5,897 bases of DNA from an uncultured Flavobacteriales bacterium (GTDB lineage Bacteria > Bacteroidota > Bacteroidia > Flavobacteriales_D > Parvicellaceae). Shown in pieces: positions 1-5,897 of this stretch. The stretch covers positions 1 to 5,897 of the forward strand of contig CALDTD010000273.1 in NCBI GenBank assembly GCA_937924345.1, written 5' to 3'. A program made the translations under genes and the position numbers. Every line of letters begins with the position of its first letter. The stretch's first letter is position 1. Below the pieces are notes generated by a model, which searched no databases, was not told the origin of the DNA, and worked only from the letters and a program-made list of their open reading frames with translations.

Positions 1-678
1 TTGACTTACAATTTAACATTAGAACAAAACACGACCAATAATGTATATTACCCAACAACTGGGAGTGTTTTAAAATTAGAAGGAGTAACAACAGCACCAA
101 CATCATTTTTAAAGAAAGATTTAGCGAATTTATCCGAACAAGATAAATATCGTTGGTTAGAATATTATCAGTTTGTGGCTTCTGCAAAGAAATATATTAG
201 TTTAGGAAAACAAAAGAAAACAGTTTTAGCAGCAACTGCTGGTGCAGGATACCTTGCTCGTTATAATAGTCAACTAGATATTGTACCGTTCGAACGTTTT
301 GAAATGGGCGGAACTGGAATTACTAATTTTAGTATAAATGCGAATCGAATTATTGGTTTACGAGGGTACGAAGCTGGGGCTTTATCAAACGAAGGTGGTG
401 ATCCTATAGTCGTAAAAACGAGTGTAGAGTTAAGGAGAAAATTATTGTCTTTTGAAAAATGGATGATGACAGGGCATTTGTTTTACGAAAACGGAAATAC
501 ATTTTCTTTAGGAGAGCCCTTGGGATTAAATCATGCTAGCGGAATTGGCGCAAGGTTATTTATTCCAATGTTGGGTGTTGTAGGAGTAGATTGTGGATGG
601 GGATTTAATCGTTCGGATTTTGATTGGAAAGAGCCAACTTTTCAATTTACAATTGGTTTAGATGTTGGCGATTTTTAA
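1..678 (+). CDS. Omp85/BamA-family outer-membrane barrel protein, C-terminal part (5' truncated by window edge)
   Basis: This is the last 225 codons of a gene entering from the left edge; the TTG at position 1 is only the first visible codon, not a credible start. Alternating hydrophobic/polar strands rich in Gly and aromatics, no helical membrane segments and a C-terminal Phe (F225) indicate an outer-membrane beta-barrel. The segment PFERFEMGGTG followed by GLRGY (R121-G122-Y123) matches the Omp85 pattern, where the [VL]RG[FY] motif sits in loop 6 and folds back into the barrel. Next come a barrel strand, ARLFIPMLGVVGVDCGWGF, and a closing strand FQFTIGLDVGDF that resembles the beta-signal. 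In known family members this barrel catalyses insertion of outer-membrane proteins. The POTRA domains would lie outside the window, so canonical BamA cannot be separated from a paralogue or TamA-like protein. The next gene starts 24 bp after the stop. Family call is firm; exact orthology is not. Confidence 0.85.
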   Translation: MTYNLTLEQNTTNNVYYPTTGSVLKLEGVTTAPTSFLKKDLANLSEQDKYRWLEYYQFVASAKKYISLGKQKKTVLAATAGAGYLARYNSQLDIVPFERFEMGGTGITNFSINANRIIGLRGYEAGALSNEGGDPIVVKTSVELRRKLLSFEKWMMTGHLFYENGNTFSLGEPLGLNHASGIGARLFIPMLGVVGVDCGWGFNRSDFDWKEPTFQFTIGLDVGDF

Positions 679-680
679 TT

Positions 681-688
681 TACTTTTG
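681..688 (+). promoter_or_regulatory. possible Bacteroidota -7 promoter box (TACTTTTG)
   Basis: TACTTTTG fits the TAnnTTTG -7 consensus of Bacteroidota housekeeping promoters and lies between the barrel-protein stop and the TTG start at 702. TTG triplets that could serve as the -33 element occur at 653-655 and 665-667, but neither has the usual spacing. It may let the methyltransferase gene be transcribed separately from the upstream barrel gene. In AT-rich DNA such a box can arise by chance, so this is tentative. Confidence 0.35.
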
Positions 689-701
689 GTAAAAAACTTC
701 T

Positions 702-1676
702 TTGCGTAAAATATACCTCATAATTGTTGCTTTAATTTTAGTCTTTTCGGCTTTATTATTCTATTTGGTTATTCCTTTTTATCAACTTCAGTTCGATGTT
801 ATTAAAGGGTATTATTTGACCGAAGGTAATCATCGTATTACTTTAAAAGTAACAGCAGTTTTATATGCTTTTTACCAAATAGTAATTATTTATAAAGCAA
901 AAGGTAAAACGAAGATTGAATTACTACTGGATGGTATTCGAAATAAAGGATTTACAAAAGTAGATTGGAGAAATGTGAGGTATGCAATTGTCAAGTTGTT
1001 CTTTATCCCACTTATGCTACCTTCTGCAATTATCTATTTTAATTTATTTTTAGAATTGTTTCAAAAAGAAATCGTTTTTAAGGGATTTATATCCTTTTTT
1101 AATGGTTTTGTTTTTACGTTTATCATTTATCTAGTTTCCTTTGTTACACTTGCTTTTTATGCGTTTGGTTATTTGTTTGAATCAAATCGCTTGAACAGTA
1201 CTGTAAAATCAGTAGATAATACTGTTTTAGGTTGGGGAGTTCTATTAATTTGTTATGTACCCTTTTTTGTAATTGCGACACAATACATTCCTTTTCCAAC
1301 TCAAGATTATGCTTTTTTTGTGAATGAAGAAGTTACATTTTTTGTAAGACTTTTTCTTAGTTTAGTTATGCTTTTTAAAATGGTTGTAGTGATGCAATTA
1401 GGGGCAAAATGTTCTAATTTAACCAACAGAGGAATCGTCACTTCAGGAGCGTATAGGTATATTCGTCATCCACATTACTTAGCTAAAATGATTATTTGGT
1501 GGATTACTTTTTTACCATTTTTAATTTATAATTATTGGGCAATAGGGCCAATGTTTTTTTGGACAATTATTTATTTTTTAAGAGCATTAACAGAAGAAAA
1601 ACATTTATCGAAAGATGAAGCTTATTTAAACTATAAAAAAGACGTTAAATGGATGTTTATTCCTAGGATTTTGTAA
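702..1676 (+). CDS. ICMT/PEMT-type integral membrane methyltransferase
   Basis: The 324-residue product is a polytopic inner-membrane protein with hydrophobic segments around residues 5-27, 48-65, 95-118, 128-155, 173-195, 210-230 and 260-292. The C-terminal third carries the isoprenylcysteine methyltransferase/phospholipid methyltransferase signature: G249-A-Y-R-Y-I-R255-H256-P257-H258-Y259, then a tryptophan-rich double helix, E298-E299, the Y308-x2-Y311 segment and a terminal V-x4-IPR. In known members RHPxY and the later Glu help bind S-adenosylmethionine in a membrane pocket. The substrate is unknown: bacteria lack prenylated CaaX proteins in general, so a lipid or small isoprenoid is more plausible. 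The first roughly 200 residues are an extra multi-helix region not needed for the catalytic core. TTG at 702 is the only usable start: an in-frame TAA lies at 690-692 and the first ATG would be codon 105, deep inside the protein. It sits 24 bp after the barrel gene and 57 bp before the transporter gene. Confidence 0.75.
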   Translation: MRKIYLIIVALILVFSALLFYLVIPFYQLQFDVIKGYYLTEGNHRITLKVTAVLYAFYQIVIIYKAKGKTKIELLLDGIRNKGFTKVDWRNVRYAIVKLFFIPLMLPSAIIYFNLFLELFQKEIVFKGFISFFNGFVFTFIIYLVSFVTLAFYAFGYLFESNRLNSTVKSVDNTVLGWGVLLICYVPFFVIATQYIPFPTQDYAFFVNEEVTFFVRLFLSLVMLFKMVVVMQLGAKCSNLTNRGIVTSGAYRYIRHPHYLAKMIIWWITFLPFLIYNYWAIGPMFFWTIIYFLRALTEEKHLSKDEAYLNYKKDVKWMFIPRIL

Positions 1677-1733
1677 GTCAAGTCTCTATTCTTTTAATTA
1701 CTTTTAGTTTCGATAAGCCCGAGAATCAAATTT

Positions 1734-3803
1734 ATGCTAGAAACAATAATTATTATATTACTAAAGTATAAAAATGCATTAGCAATCGGAGTTGGATTGG
1801 CTTTAGTGCTAATGCTTTCGCTTACACGGATTCCCGAGATAGATGGAGGACTTTCTGGGTTCGATATAGAACATAGCGAAACGTTTAAAGCAGGGAAGAA
1901 AATAGGTGAGGTTTTTAATGTAAATGATTTTATTGAGATTAAAGTAGTACCATTAGATACGACAACTAAAGTTGTTTTTGAGTCGTTAGCTCAATTAGAA
2001 GATGAGTTGACAAATAAGTTTGAAGGAATTTCTGTTAACTCTTTGCACAAAGCAAAGAAGCTGTTTAAAACAGAAATTGCGAATGACTCGTCTATCGTTT
2101 CTACTATTAATCGTTCTGCAGAAATTCCAATAGTAGAAAAGTTAATTGGTAAGAAAAAGGAAGCTTTTTTAATGTTAATTCTGCTCGATTCTACTAATAA
2201 TTTTGAGGTCAACGCTTTTGATTCAATTATTCAAAAAGAGTATGCAGGCATTAAACAGTTAGTAAGTGTTAGCCGTTTTCATGTAGAGTCGCAGATTGAG
2301 CGTACTTTAGTAAAGGAAGTTATACTTTTATTTGTAATCATACTGTCTTTATTTTCAATATTGATTTATTACATATTTAGAGACATAAAAGCATTGATAT
2401 ACATATTCTGTATTGTGTTTATATCCCTCATTCCTACTGTCTGTTTGTATACATTATTAGGGATTTCACTCAACCTTATTTCTTCATTAATAATCCCCGT
2501 TGTTTTAATTTTATCACTTGCAGATGCTGTGCATTTATTAACTGGGTTTTATCAATCTGAAATTAAGGATAAAACATTGCGAGTAAAACAAAGTATACGA
2601 ACATATGTTACTCCTTCTTTTTTTACATCTCTAACTACAACGATTGCTTTTTTATCTTTCTTGTTTAACGATTCAGACAGTATGAAGGAGTTTGGGTTAA
2701 TTATAGCACTTTCTGTTTGCTGTTCTTTTATATTTACTTATGCTATTTCTCCGTTTTTATTATTAAAAATAAATCCAAAAACATTAGCAAAACAACAATT
2801 AATTAGCCCATTACTTTTATTTTTAAGTAAACACAGAAAAAAGATTGCTTTTGCTCTTGTATTACTAGGTATAATTGCTTCTCCTTTGTTTACGCAATTA
2901 CAATTTAATACAGATTTTGACTCGTTTATTCCCAAAAATTCGGAGGTAAGAAAATACAGAAACGAGCTTTTGAAGAGTTTTGATTCTCAGCTTTCACTTT
3001 CAATTTTATTAGAAAAGAAAAAAGGGTCTACAAAAGAAGTTGAAGCAGAAATTTCTAAATTAGTTACCGAGTTGAATCAATTACCAACCATCTCTAGAAT
3101 TAAATCAATAAAAGATCAGTTAGATTTTAAAGAGAAATATGGTGTGCTAGGTAGTTTGATAAAATTTCCAAATAAAAGTAACCCGTATAGAAATGCAAAA
3201 CGAACGGCTTACTTAGTAGAGTTACGTTATAAAGATATTGAACAAATTATACAGTCTACAGATAAAATAAAAGATATCTTAAAACCTTATGAAACTTATT
3301 TTGACGCTACGTTCTTTAGTACAGCTTTACTGGTAGATGAGGTAAATAAGAAAATTGCAAAGTCGCTTTTTGTGTCGTTGTTTTTCTCCTTCTTATTTAT
3401 CTTTATTTGTATCTTTTTTCTAACAAAAAACTTAAAGCTAACCTTAATTTGTCTTTTTGTAAATATTATACCGCTTTCCTTTATTTCGCTAATATTTTAT
3501 GTAGGTAATTTAGATTTAGATGTGTTAACAGCCATTACCTCTGTAGTTTGTTTAGGTATTGTCGTAGATGATACAATACATGTGGTTTATCAAAAGAAGG
3601 TAATAAAGTACGATAGTCAAGAGTTAGGTTTTAGTATTTTGTCAACGTCCTTAATTCTAATTTTAGGTTTTATGACGTTTACCATTAGTAGTTTTAGTCC
3701 TACACAAAGTTTTGGGGTAATTACTGCTGCAATTTTCTTTTTTACTGTACTTGCAGACTTAACGCTGCTGCCTTACTTAATTGATCGATTTGTAAAAGAC
3801 TAG
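1734..3803 (+). CDS. RND superfamily (MMPL/SSD-type) membrane transporter
   Basis: The 689-residue product shows the duplicated RND layout. Each half has one membrane helix (about 13-32 and 369-388), a large extracytoplasmic loop (about 33-190 and 390-540) and five further helices (about 191-345 and 541-685). Helix 4 of the first half carries SLADAVHLL (D264, H267), followed by SFFTSLTTTIAFLSF, the sterol-sensing-domain-like RND signature. The matching site of the second half is GIVVDDTIHVV (D612, D613, H616). Such buried acidic residues carry the proton-driven cycle in RND proteins. The start of the second loop, FNTDFDSFIPKNSEVRKY, is typical of MMPL-type members. At about 690 residues it is shorter than AcrB-type drug pumps (over 1000), and no membrane-fusion or TolC-like gene is adjacent, so a lipid or hydrophobic-molecule exporter is likelier than a tripartite drug pump. 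The substrate cannot be read from sequence. The start is an ATG 57 bp after the methyltransferase; no strong -7 box precedes it (TAGTTTCG and TACTTTTA each differ at one position), so co-transcription is plausible. Confidence 0.85.
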   Translation: MLETIIIILLKYKNALAIGVGLALVLMLSLTRIPEIDGGLSGFDIEHSETFKAGKKIGEVFNVNDFIEIKVVPLDTTTKVVFESLAQLEDELTNKFEGISVNSLHKAKKLFKTEIANDSSIVSTINRSAEIPIVEKLIGKKKEAFLMLILLDSTNNFEVNAFDSIIQKEYAGIKQLVSVSRFHVESQIERTLVKEVILLFVIILSLFSILIYYIFRDIKALIYIFCIVFISLIPTVCLYTLLGISLNLISSLIIPVVLILSLADAVHLLTGFYQSEIKDKTLRVKQSIRTYVTPSFFTSLTTTIAFLSFLFNDSDSMKEFGLIIALSVCCSFIFTYAISPFLLLKINPKTLAKQQLISPLLLFLSKHRKKIAFALVLLGIIASPLFTQLQFNTDFDSFIPKNSEVRKYRNELLKSFDSQLSLSILLEKKKGSTKEVEAEISKLVTELNQLPTISRIKSIKDQLDFKEKYGVLGSLIKFPNKSNPYRNAKRTAYLVELRYKDIEQIIQSTDKIKDILKPYETYFDATFFSTALLVDEVNKKIAKSLFVSLFFSFLFIFICIFFLTKNLKLTLICLFVNIIPLSFISLIFYVGNLDLDVLTAITSVVCLGIVVDDTIHVVYQKKVIKYDSQELGFSILSTSLILILGFMTFTISSFSPTQSFGVITAAIFFFTVLADLTLLPYLIDRFVKD

Positions 3804-3811
3804 TAAAAGAC
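3792..3811 (+). repeat. short tandem direct repeat over the transporter stop codon
   Basis: GTAAAAGAC occurs at 3792-3800 and again at 3803-3811, an 11-bp period. The stop codon TAG (3801-3803) sits at the junction. Removing one unit would extend the reading frame as D-C-F-I-V to a TAA a few codons on, so a small duplication may have set the present C-terminus. Chance is possible at this length. Confidence 0.6.
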
Positions 3812-3815
3812 TGTT

Positions 3816-4352
3816 TTATCGTTTAATCATTTCTAAAATTGCAGCTTTAATAGAAGGGAAACCTCTTTTCCATTCTTGTAAACTGATGTAAGACATGATT
3901 CCAAAAATGACAAATCCCCAAATGTACAATCCAATATTCAATGTTTCTAATCCTTTATAATTCGTGAAGAATCCCCACATAAACATACCTACTATTTTTA
4001 TAAAAACAAAAATCCACATCCCTAAGTGTAAATTAGATTCGTATGGGGTACAACGGTCGGTATGAAAGTGAATTTCGTCTATAAATTCGTGTATAAAACG
4101 CACAATTAAAAAAGCAATGAAGAAAGGGAGAATTTCAATATCCCACCAATACATTAATACAAGAGAAAGTTCGACTAATACAGATGCCACTAATATATTT
4201 CTGTGTGTTTGTAATTCTTTGTCAGTAATATCTACTTCTACCAGTCTTTTATGAGTTGCTGCGTCAAAAGCCCATAGAATAGTAAAACCGGTAGCAGCGA
4301 TTAAAATGATTACTGCCCAATATGTTGGTGAAATTTCTATTAACTTATCCAT
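3816..4352 (-). CDS. uncharacterised five-helix membrane protein with a His/Asp/Glu/Cys cluster
   Basis: I do not recognise this family. From ATG at 4352 it encodes 178 residues with about five hydrophobic helices (near 11-29, 52-70, 74-88, 108-128 and 138-157) and no cleavable signal peptide. The segment 85-113 is unusually rich in possible metal ligands: R85, H88, E89, D92, E93, H95, H97, D99, C101, E105 and H109. H34, H50 and E61 lie in or near the preceding helices. This spacing suggests a metal or haem site at a membrane boundary, or a membrane-bound redox or hydroxylase-like enzyme, but no known signature is matched. The frame is open upstream to a TTG at 4418, but that would overlap the prenyltransferase gene by 79 bp. 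ATG 4352 is preferred because the first helix then begins normally, the overlap is 13 bp, and GGAAAG (4360-4355) lies just upstream. The close overlap implies co-expression with the UbiA-type protein. It ends 12 bp from the convergent transporter gene. Confidence 0.75.
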   Translation of the reverse strand: MDKLIEISPTYWAVIILIAATGFTILWAFDAATHKRLVEVDITDKELQTHRNILVASVLVELSLVLMYWWDIEILPFFIAFLIVRFIHEFIDEIHFHTDRCTPYESNLHLGMWIFVFIKIVGMFMWGFFTNYKGLETLNIGLYIWGFVIFGIMSYISLQEWKRGFPSIKAAILEMIKR

Positions 4353-5179
4353 ATCTTTCCAATAAGAAGCGTTATAAAAATGAGTAAGCAAGTCAGTAAA
4401 TTTCCTGTTTGCAACCAAAACTTAGATTCGGGATTTTTATAAATACAAATCAAATTTACAAAACGCCAACTACAAACTAAAATTACCAAAAATATAAAGC
4501 TTCGAGAGGTTTGATAAAATGAAATGTATATTAAAGGAATTAGGTTGGTTACTCCAAGAAAGATAAGTGTAATAAATTTTCCAAAAACTACAGGAAAGCT
4601 ATTTACTTTCTGAAGGGAGTCTCTTTTTTGATCAGGAATATCTCGTATCATACTACCAATAAATACCTGTAGTATGCTAAAAAACATTATGTAGTAAGTT
4701 AATACATTTTCAAACGATCCGCTTCCAATTGGTATTAGTAACCCCCATCCAATTCCAATAGCAATATTTTTTATTATAACAATGTTTTTTAACCGGTATT
4801 GCCAGTTTTTTATTTTAAACTGAAATGAATACAAAGCACCTAAAATCCCACTAAATGCTAAGTATTTAAATCGAAATGAATTTACTATAAGTGGTCCAAA
4901 TACTATTAAAGATACAATCAAAAGCGAGCAAATGAGTATGAGTTTATTACTAAAGAAAATAGCTAAATTTGAAGCTATGCTTTTTTTTGACTCAATGGCG
5001 TCATTTAATTTATAAACCCAGAAAATACCTATAATTGTAAAAAGGCTTAAGTAAGTTGTTTCGTAGATTTCAATTTTATTGTTACTGATTATTCCAGAAA
5101 ACAAAAGTGATAAAGCAGCGATGAAAAATAAAAAATAACGAAGATTAAAAGTTGTTATTTTGTGTGTGCAATTCATCAT
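4340..5179 (-). CDS. UbiA-family membrane prenyltransferase with a degenerate first Asp-rich motif
   Basis: The 279-residue product (from ATG 5179) has about eight to nine membrane helices and the usual UbiA length. The first Asp-rich site appears as N59-D60-A-I-E63-S-K-K-S67, where family members usually have NDxxDxxxD. The second is well kept: R179-D180-I-P-D183-Q-K-R-D187, followed by SFPVVFGK, the equivalent of the common TLPVxxG turn. Between them, LYSFQFKIKN and the NIAIGIGWGL helix also fit the family. UbiA proteins transfer a prenyl chain from a diphosphate, bound through Mg2+ at the two acidic motifs, to an aromatic, haem or lipid acceptor. The acceptor here cannot be told, and loss of two acidic residues in motif 1 leaves a changed activity possible. 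A TTG at 5188 is in frame but overlaps the promoter-like TAGCTTTG; ATG 5179 or 5176 is better. Its 3' end overlaps the downstream gene by 13 bp, making a two-gene unit. Confidence 0.75.
   Translation of the reverse strand: MMNCTHKITTFNLRYFLFFIAALSLLFSGIISNNKIEIYETTYLSLFTIIGIFWVYKLNDAIESKKSIASNLAIFFSNKLILICSLLIVSLIVFGPLIVNSFRFKYLAFSGILGALYSFQFKIKNWQYRLKNIVIIKNIAIGIGWGLLIPIGSGSFENVLTYYIMFFSILQVFIGSMIRDIPDQKRDSLQKVNSFPVVFGKFITLIFLGVTNLIPLIYISFYQTSRSFIFLVILVCSWRFVNLICIYKNPESKFWLQTGNLLTCLLIFITLLIGKIWIS
4355..4360 (-). promoter_or_regulatory. Shine-Dalgarno-like GGAAAG before the internal start at 4352
   Basis: On the minus strand GGAAAG is followed by AT and the ATG at 4352; the GGA core is 5 nt from the start codon. 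It lies inside the end of the prenyltransferase gene and helps decide the start of the small membrane protein. Bacteroidota rely little on such sites, so it is only supportive. Confidence 0.3.
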
Positions 5180-5185
5180 AAAAAG

Positions 5186-5193
5186 CAAAGCTA
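5186..5193 (-). promoter_or_regulatory. -7 promoter box (TAGCTTTG) of the prenyltransferase unit
   Basis: On the minus strand TAGCTTTG matches TAnnTTTG exactly and is followed by CTTTTT and then ATGATG. A transcript initiating a few bases after the box would start at or within a few bases of the ATG at 5179. I see no TTG-type -33 element at the usual distance upstream. Position directly before the gene and the mirror arrangement at 5360-5367 support it. Confidence 0.5.
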
Positions 5194-5359
5194 GTAGAAT
5201 GTTTTTGAAATAAAAATTTACTTTTTTTTAATTCTTATTTATTTGTGTTGCATCAAGCTGTTTAATGTTTTGATTTTTATCGAGTTAAAGTTTTATGTTC
5301 TTACTTTTTAACTGTTTTATATTGGTTGGTTTAAGAAATTAGAAAGCTAAAAATATCGT

Positions 5360-5367
5360 TAACTTTG
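5360..5367 (+). promoter_or_regulatory. -7 promoter box (TAACTTTG) of the oxidoreductase gene
   Basis: TAACTTTG is an exact TAnnTTTG match and ends only 4 bp before the GTG start at 5372, so the transcript would have no leader or almost none. The nearest upstream TTG triplets (5322-5328) are about 30 bp away, beyond the usual spacing, so the -33 element is weak or absent. Confidence 0.55.
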
Positions 5368-5371
5368 TATT

Positions 5372-5897
5372 GTGAAAGCTTTGGTATTGAAAAGATATGG
5401 TTTTAAACTAAGTAAGTGTATCGAATTTAGTGATGTACGATTAAAAGCATTACAAGACTATGATATACAAATAGATGTGTACGTTGCCGGGATAAACCCT
5501 GTAGATTATAAAATTGTATATGGTATGGCAACGGTTTTTAATCGACCTAAACTTCCTTTTCCTATTGGTTTTGACCTTTCTGGTGTCGTTTCCAAAATTG
5601 GTAAAAAAGTTACAGCTTTTAAAGTAGGAGACGAAGTATTTGCCAAAGTTCCTTGGCATCAGATGGGAACTGTTGCAGAGACTATAATTGTGGAAGAAAA
5701 TTCAGTCGCTTTAAAGCCCAAAAATCAAACATTTATTGAAGCTGCTGCAATGCCATTAGTTGTTTGTACAGTTTATGATGGTTTTAAAGTTGCAGAAATA
5801 AAAGAAAAAACTAAGGTGTTAATTATTGGGGGTTCTGGAGGGACAGGAAGTTTCGCTGTTCAGTATGCAAAGTATTTAGGTGCGGAAGTTTTTGCTG
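5372..5897 (+). CDS. zinc-independent MDR oxidoreductase (quinone oxidoreductase-like), 3' truncated by window edge
   Basis: The frame is open from GTG 5372 to the right edge, giving 175 residues (about half of a typical 320-340-residue enzyme). It opens MKALVLKRYG, the usual first strand of medium-chain dehydrogenases/reductases. I41-N-P-V-D45 is followed by PFPIGFDLSGVV, a VGDEVF segment and EAAAMPL, all in family order. At residues 153-159 is GGSGGTG, the glycine-rich dinucleotide-binding turn, leading into SFAVQYAKYLGAEV. The zinc ligands of alcohol dehydrogenases are absent (INPVD replaces the Cys-containing segment), so this is a QOR-like NADPH-dependent reductase, probably soluble and cytoplasmic. 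Substrates in this group range from quinones to enones and cannot be set here. GTG is chosen because it yields the complete first strand and has a promoter box directly upstream. It is divergent from the UbiA-type gene, so a link to quinone chemistry is possible but unproven. Confidence 0.85.
   Translation, partial: MKALVLKRYGFKLSKCIEFSDVRLKALQDYDIQIDVYVAGINPVDYKIVYGMATVFNRPKLPFPIGFDLSGVVSKIGKKVTAFKVGDEVFAKVPWHQMGTVAETIIVEENSVALKPKNQTFIEAAAMPLVVCTVYDGFKVAEIKEKTKVLIIGGSGGTGSFAVQYAKYLGAEVFA

Larger units (their letters stand above)
5180..5371. other. divergent intergenic region between the prenyltransferase and oxidoreductase genes
   Basis: This roughly 190-bp non-coding stretch is extremely AT-rich and contains a run of eight T (5222-5229). 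It holds one outward-facing TAnnTTTG box at each end, next to the two start codons. I see no convincing riboswitch, rho-independent terminator, operator palindrome or small gene in the middle. Control of both genes by a shared regulator cannot be inferred from the sequence alone. Confidence 0.6.

Noticed and set aside
1991..2212. Minus-strand open frame of 73 codons
   Set aside because: It lies wholly inside the RND transporter gene, whose frame is supported by family motifs, and its translation shows no domain or membrane pattern.
2738..2935. Minus-strand open frame of 65 codons
   Set aside because: It is antisense to the transporter around its seventh helix and has no recognisable features of its own.
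3803..3819. Possible bidirectional terminator hairpin between the convergent genes
   Set aside because: The stem is about five A-T pairs with no GC content, too weak to be called a terminator.
4353..4418. Longer, TTG-started version of the small membrane protein (22 extra residues)
   Set aside because: The extra part overlaps the prenyltransferase gene in another frame, adds no plausible signal or domain, and a better ATG lies at 4352.
5222..5229. Run of eight T as a terminator tail or phase-variation tract
   Set aside because: No GC-rich stem precedes it on either strand, and it is outside any coding frame in very AT-rich DNA.
5450..5659. Minus-strand open frame of 69 codons
   Set aside because: It is antisense to the MDR oxidoreductase, whose plus frame carries clear family motifs; it is a shadow frame.

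Overview
The window looks like chromosomal DNA from a member of the Bacteroidota, most likely a Flavobacteriaceae-type organism. The DNA is strongly AT-rich by eye, coding is dense, and classical Shine-Dalgarno sequences are mostly missing. Sequences matching the Bacteroidota -7 promoter box (TAnnTTTG) lie directly in front of several starts, and the Omp85/BamA barrel end reads like flavobacterial BamA. This assignment is an inference from style, not from a database match.

Layout. Positions 1-678 (+) hold the C-terminal end of an Omp85/BamA-type outer-membrane barrel cut by the left edge. It is followed on the same strand by a membrane-embedded methyltransferase of the isoprenylcysteine methyltransferase (ICMT)/PEMT type (702-1676) and by a complete RND/MMPL-type transporter (1734-3803). 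These three are closely spaced and may be co-transcribed, although a promoter-like box lies in the first gap. The transporter meets a convergent two-gene minus-strand unit only 12 bp away. That unit, in transcription order, is a UbiA-type prenyltransferase (about 5179-4340) and an unrecognised five-helix membrane protein (4352-3816), overlapping by 13 bp. A roughly 190-bp divergent region (5180-5371) separates it from the start of a zinc-independent quinone-oxidoreductase-like MDR enzyme (5372 to the right edge).

How the genes may work together. Five of the six products are envelope or membrane proteins, and two (ICMT-like, UbiA-like) belong to families that act on isoprenoid or other lipidic substrates inside the membrane. 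An RND/MMPL protein next to them fits lipid or hydrophobic-molecule transport. A joint pathway (lipid, quinone or pigment modification and export) is only a hypothesis, because the genes lie in at least three transcription units.

The least explained items are the small membrane protein, with a dense His/Asp/Glu/Cys cluster suggesting a metal or cofactor site, its UbiA partner with a degenerate first Asp-rich motif, and the divergent promoters that appear to give leaderless or nearly leaderless mRNAs. I found no RNA gene, CRISPR array, insertion sequence or phage element.
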